Assembly: GCF_000478275.1 (NCBI RefSeq)
Contig: NZ_ASJB01000028.1
Span: 355,487-419,486, forward strand
From: Amycolatopsis orientalis DSM 40040 = KCTC 9412
GTDB lineage: Bacteria > Actinomycetota > Actinomycetes > Mycobacteriales > Pseudonocardiaceae
Direction of reading: 5' to 3'
Length of the DNA stretch: 64,000 nt
Shown: positions 62,797 to 64,000 of the stretch, piece by piece
How positions within the stretch are numbered: the first letter of the stretch is position 1
Layout of the letters: every line of letters begins with the position of its first letter
Translations under genes and position numbers: made by a program
Notes under the pieces: model-generated
What the model was told of the DNA's origin: nothing
Databases searched by the model: none
What the model saw: the letters and a program-made list of their open reading frames with translations, nothing else

Positions 62797-64000
62797 TCAG
62801 GCGGCGGCGCGGTGGAGGGTGTTGCGCCGGGTTCTTCGTAGCGGGTCCAGATACTGGGGCGGAATGAACTCGGGCAGGCCGTCGGCGGCCATGCGGACTT
62901 CCCAGTCACCGTGGTGGATCAGCCGGTGGTGGAAGCCGCACAGCAGGGTGAGGTTCCGCAGGTCAGTGGGTCCGCCGTCTGCCCAGTGATGAATGTGATG
63001 GGCGTGACAGTTCTTCGGCCGCCGATGACAGCCGGGGAAGGCGCAGCCCCCGTCGCGGATGTTCAAGGCTCGGCGCTGGCCGGGGGTGACGAACCGTCGC
63101 AGGCGTCCGACATCGAGGGGCTCACCAGCCGCGTTGAGGACCACGGGCAGCATGAGGCAGTCGCAGGCCGCCATGCGGGCGTCCCGGGCGGTCATTGTTC
63201 CGACGTAGTCCACGCAGGCGGTCCCGAGACCGGTCTTCAGCTCGTCGAGGCCGACGGTCACATGGACGAGGGTGCGGTAGCCGGAGGTGCCAGGCTGATC
63301 CGGGCAGGCGATCGCCAGATCGACCAGGTCCACCCACGCATCACCGAGACGTTCGGGTTTGGTGCGCAGATCGGCTTGCCCGAACTCGTCCACTGGGCGC
63401 GGCGCAGCGTGGGCCTCCAGGGCCGCGGCGGTGCGGGCACCGGCCTCGTCGTCGAGGAGGCCGTTCAGTTTCCAGAACCCGTCCTTGCGGCGCTCCAACG
63501 TCAACTCGCGACGCGGCTGCTTCGGCTCGGGCTCCTTCGGCTCAGCCCCGTCAGGATCCAGCCAGCCGAGTAGGTTCTGTTCGGCTTTCACCAGCTGCCC
63601 TGGCCCGGCGTGCCTGGCCAGCTCGGCCAGGGTCTTCTCCGCGCTCTCCCGATCCTCTGCCGACGTATCGAGCGGCAGGCTCGCCAGAAAGTCCAAAATC
63701 TGCTGGATCCGCTCGTCCCCGACCACCCCCTCCGCAGCCACAGCCGCCGTCGCGGGTGCCAAGGCCGGAAGCTCCGTCCCGTCCAAAGCCCGGGTCGGGT
63801 TCAGCGCGATCGCGCGATTCACCACGGGCCGCGCCTCACCAAAGGAAAGCCCGGCCACATCGGCGAACCATCTGATCGTCGATCCGTAGCCGTACAAGTC
63901 TTTCGCGCCCCGCGACTCGATCTCCGCCAGATACCGGCCCAGCCCGGCAGTGGCGACCCGGATCACCTGCAGGAACTGCTGCACGCCATGAGCAAGCTCC
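62797..64000 (-). CDS. DUF222 / HNH endonuclease (N-terminus beyond window)
   Basis: At least 400 residues, open to the right edge. The DUF222 part contains YLAEIESRGAKDLYGYGST and PATAAVAAEGVVGDERIQQIL. The C-terminal HNH domain has CAFPGCHRRPKNCHAHHIHHW and GGPTDLRNLTLLCGFHHRLIH, with all zinc and catalytic residues. Such genes occur in many copies in actinobacteria and often host group-like mobile decay; their role is unclear. A GTG at 63984 is possible as start, but the frame continues (ELAHG), so the gene is called partial. Confidence 0.88.
   Translation of the reverse strand, partial: ELAHGVQQFLQVIRVATAGLGRYLAEIESRGAKDLYGYGSTIRWFADVAGLSFGEARPVVNRAIALNPTRALDGTELPALAPATAAVAAEGVVGDERIQQILDFLASLPLDTSAEDRESAEKTLAELARHAGPGQLVKAEQNLLGWLDPDGAEPKEPEPKQPRRELTLERRKDGFWKLNGLLDDEAGARTAAALEAHAAPRPVDEFGQADLRTKPERLGDAWVDLVDLAIACPDQPGTSGYRTLVHVTVGLDELKTGLGTACVDYVGTMTARDARMAACDCLMLPVVLNAAGEPLDVGRLRRFVTPGQRRALNIRDGGCAFPGCHRRPKNCHAHHIHHWADGGPTDLRNLTLLCGFHHRLIHHGDWEVRMAADGLPEFIPPQYLDPLRRTRRNTLHRAAA

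Overview
The window is high-GC, densely coded actinobacterial DNA. Many genes overlap by 1-14 bases (ATGA or GTGA junctions), GTG starts are common, and there are many Tat or Sec-exported carbohydrate-active enzymes. Two families of intergenic palindromes (a 75-base GAAGGGCGC-type unit and a 46-base CTCGTGAGTGG-type unit) recur here and resemble repeats I associate with Amycolatopsis. I infer a soil-type Pseudonocardiales chromosome, probably Amycolatopsis. I saw no rRNA, tRNA, CRISPR array, integrase or transposase.

Layout. 1-3.9 kb: minus-strand operon of a SWIM-like protein, an unknown protein, a vWA protein and a MoxR-type AAA+ ATPase cut by the window edge. 4.1-9.9 kb: an oligosaccharide ABC importer with a GH1 beta-glucosidase, divergent from a LacI regulator, with two operator-like dyads between them. 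9.9-15 kb: haloacid-dehalogenase-type hydrolase and a three-subunit molybdenum hydroxylase, divergent from a TetR regulator with two tandem dyads. 15-17 kb: DrrAB-like ABC exporter with a DUF1048 protein. 17.3-33.3 kb: plant cell wall region. It holds a GH5 cellulase, the operon GH42 - PL9 - GH43, a sugar ABC importer with its LacI regulator, GH53 galactanase, a CE12-type esterase, DoxX, an alpha/beta hydrolase, and two decayed glycosidase genes. Four copies of a CTGTGnACGTnCACAG operator tie the GH42, importer and GH53 promoters together. The enzyme set points to pectin side chains (galactan and arabinogalactan on rhamnogalacturonan I) and pectate.

33.3-41.9 kb: mostly single genes (S1 protease, nitroreductase, GH109-like Tat protein, class III cyclase, secreted beta-rich protein, MBL-fold protein, MFS transporter, two small proteins). 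41.9-49.5 kb: a TPR-CHAT protease with two tightly overlapped partners of unknown family, followed upstream by an NB-ARC/TPR protein that lacks a DNA-binding domain. This is the best candidate for an undescribed system. 49.7-64 kb: a four-domain secreted PA14/propeller/CBM/DUF1080 protein, membrane proteins, a TetR plus SsfX3-like SGNH enzyme pair, a second secreted serine protease, LysR, a Tat multicopper oxidase with a membrane partner, a frameshifted fumarylacetoacetate hydrolase-family gene, and an intact DUF222/HNH gene next to a decayed copy of itself.

Functions are read from motifs and family knowledge. No database search was run, so family names without a quoted motif are weaker.
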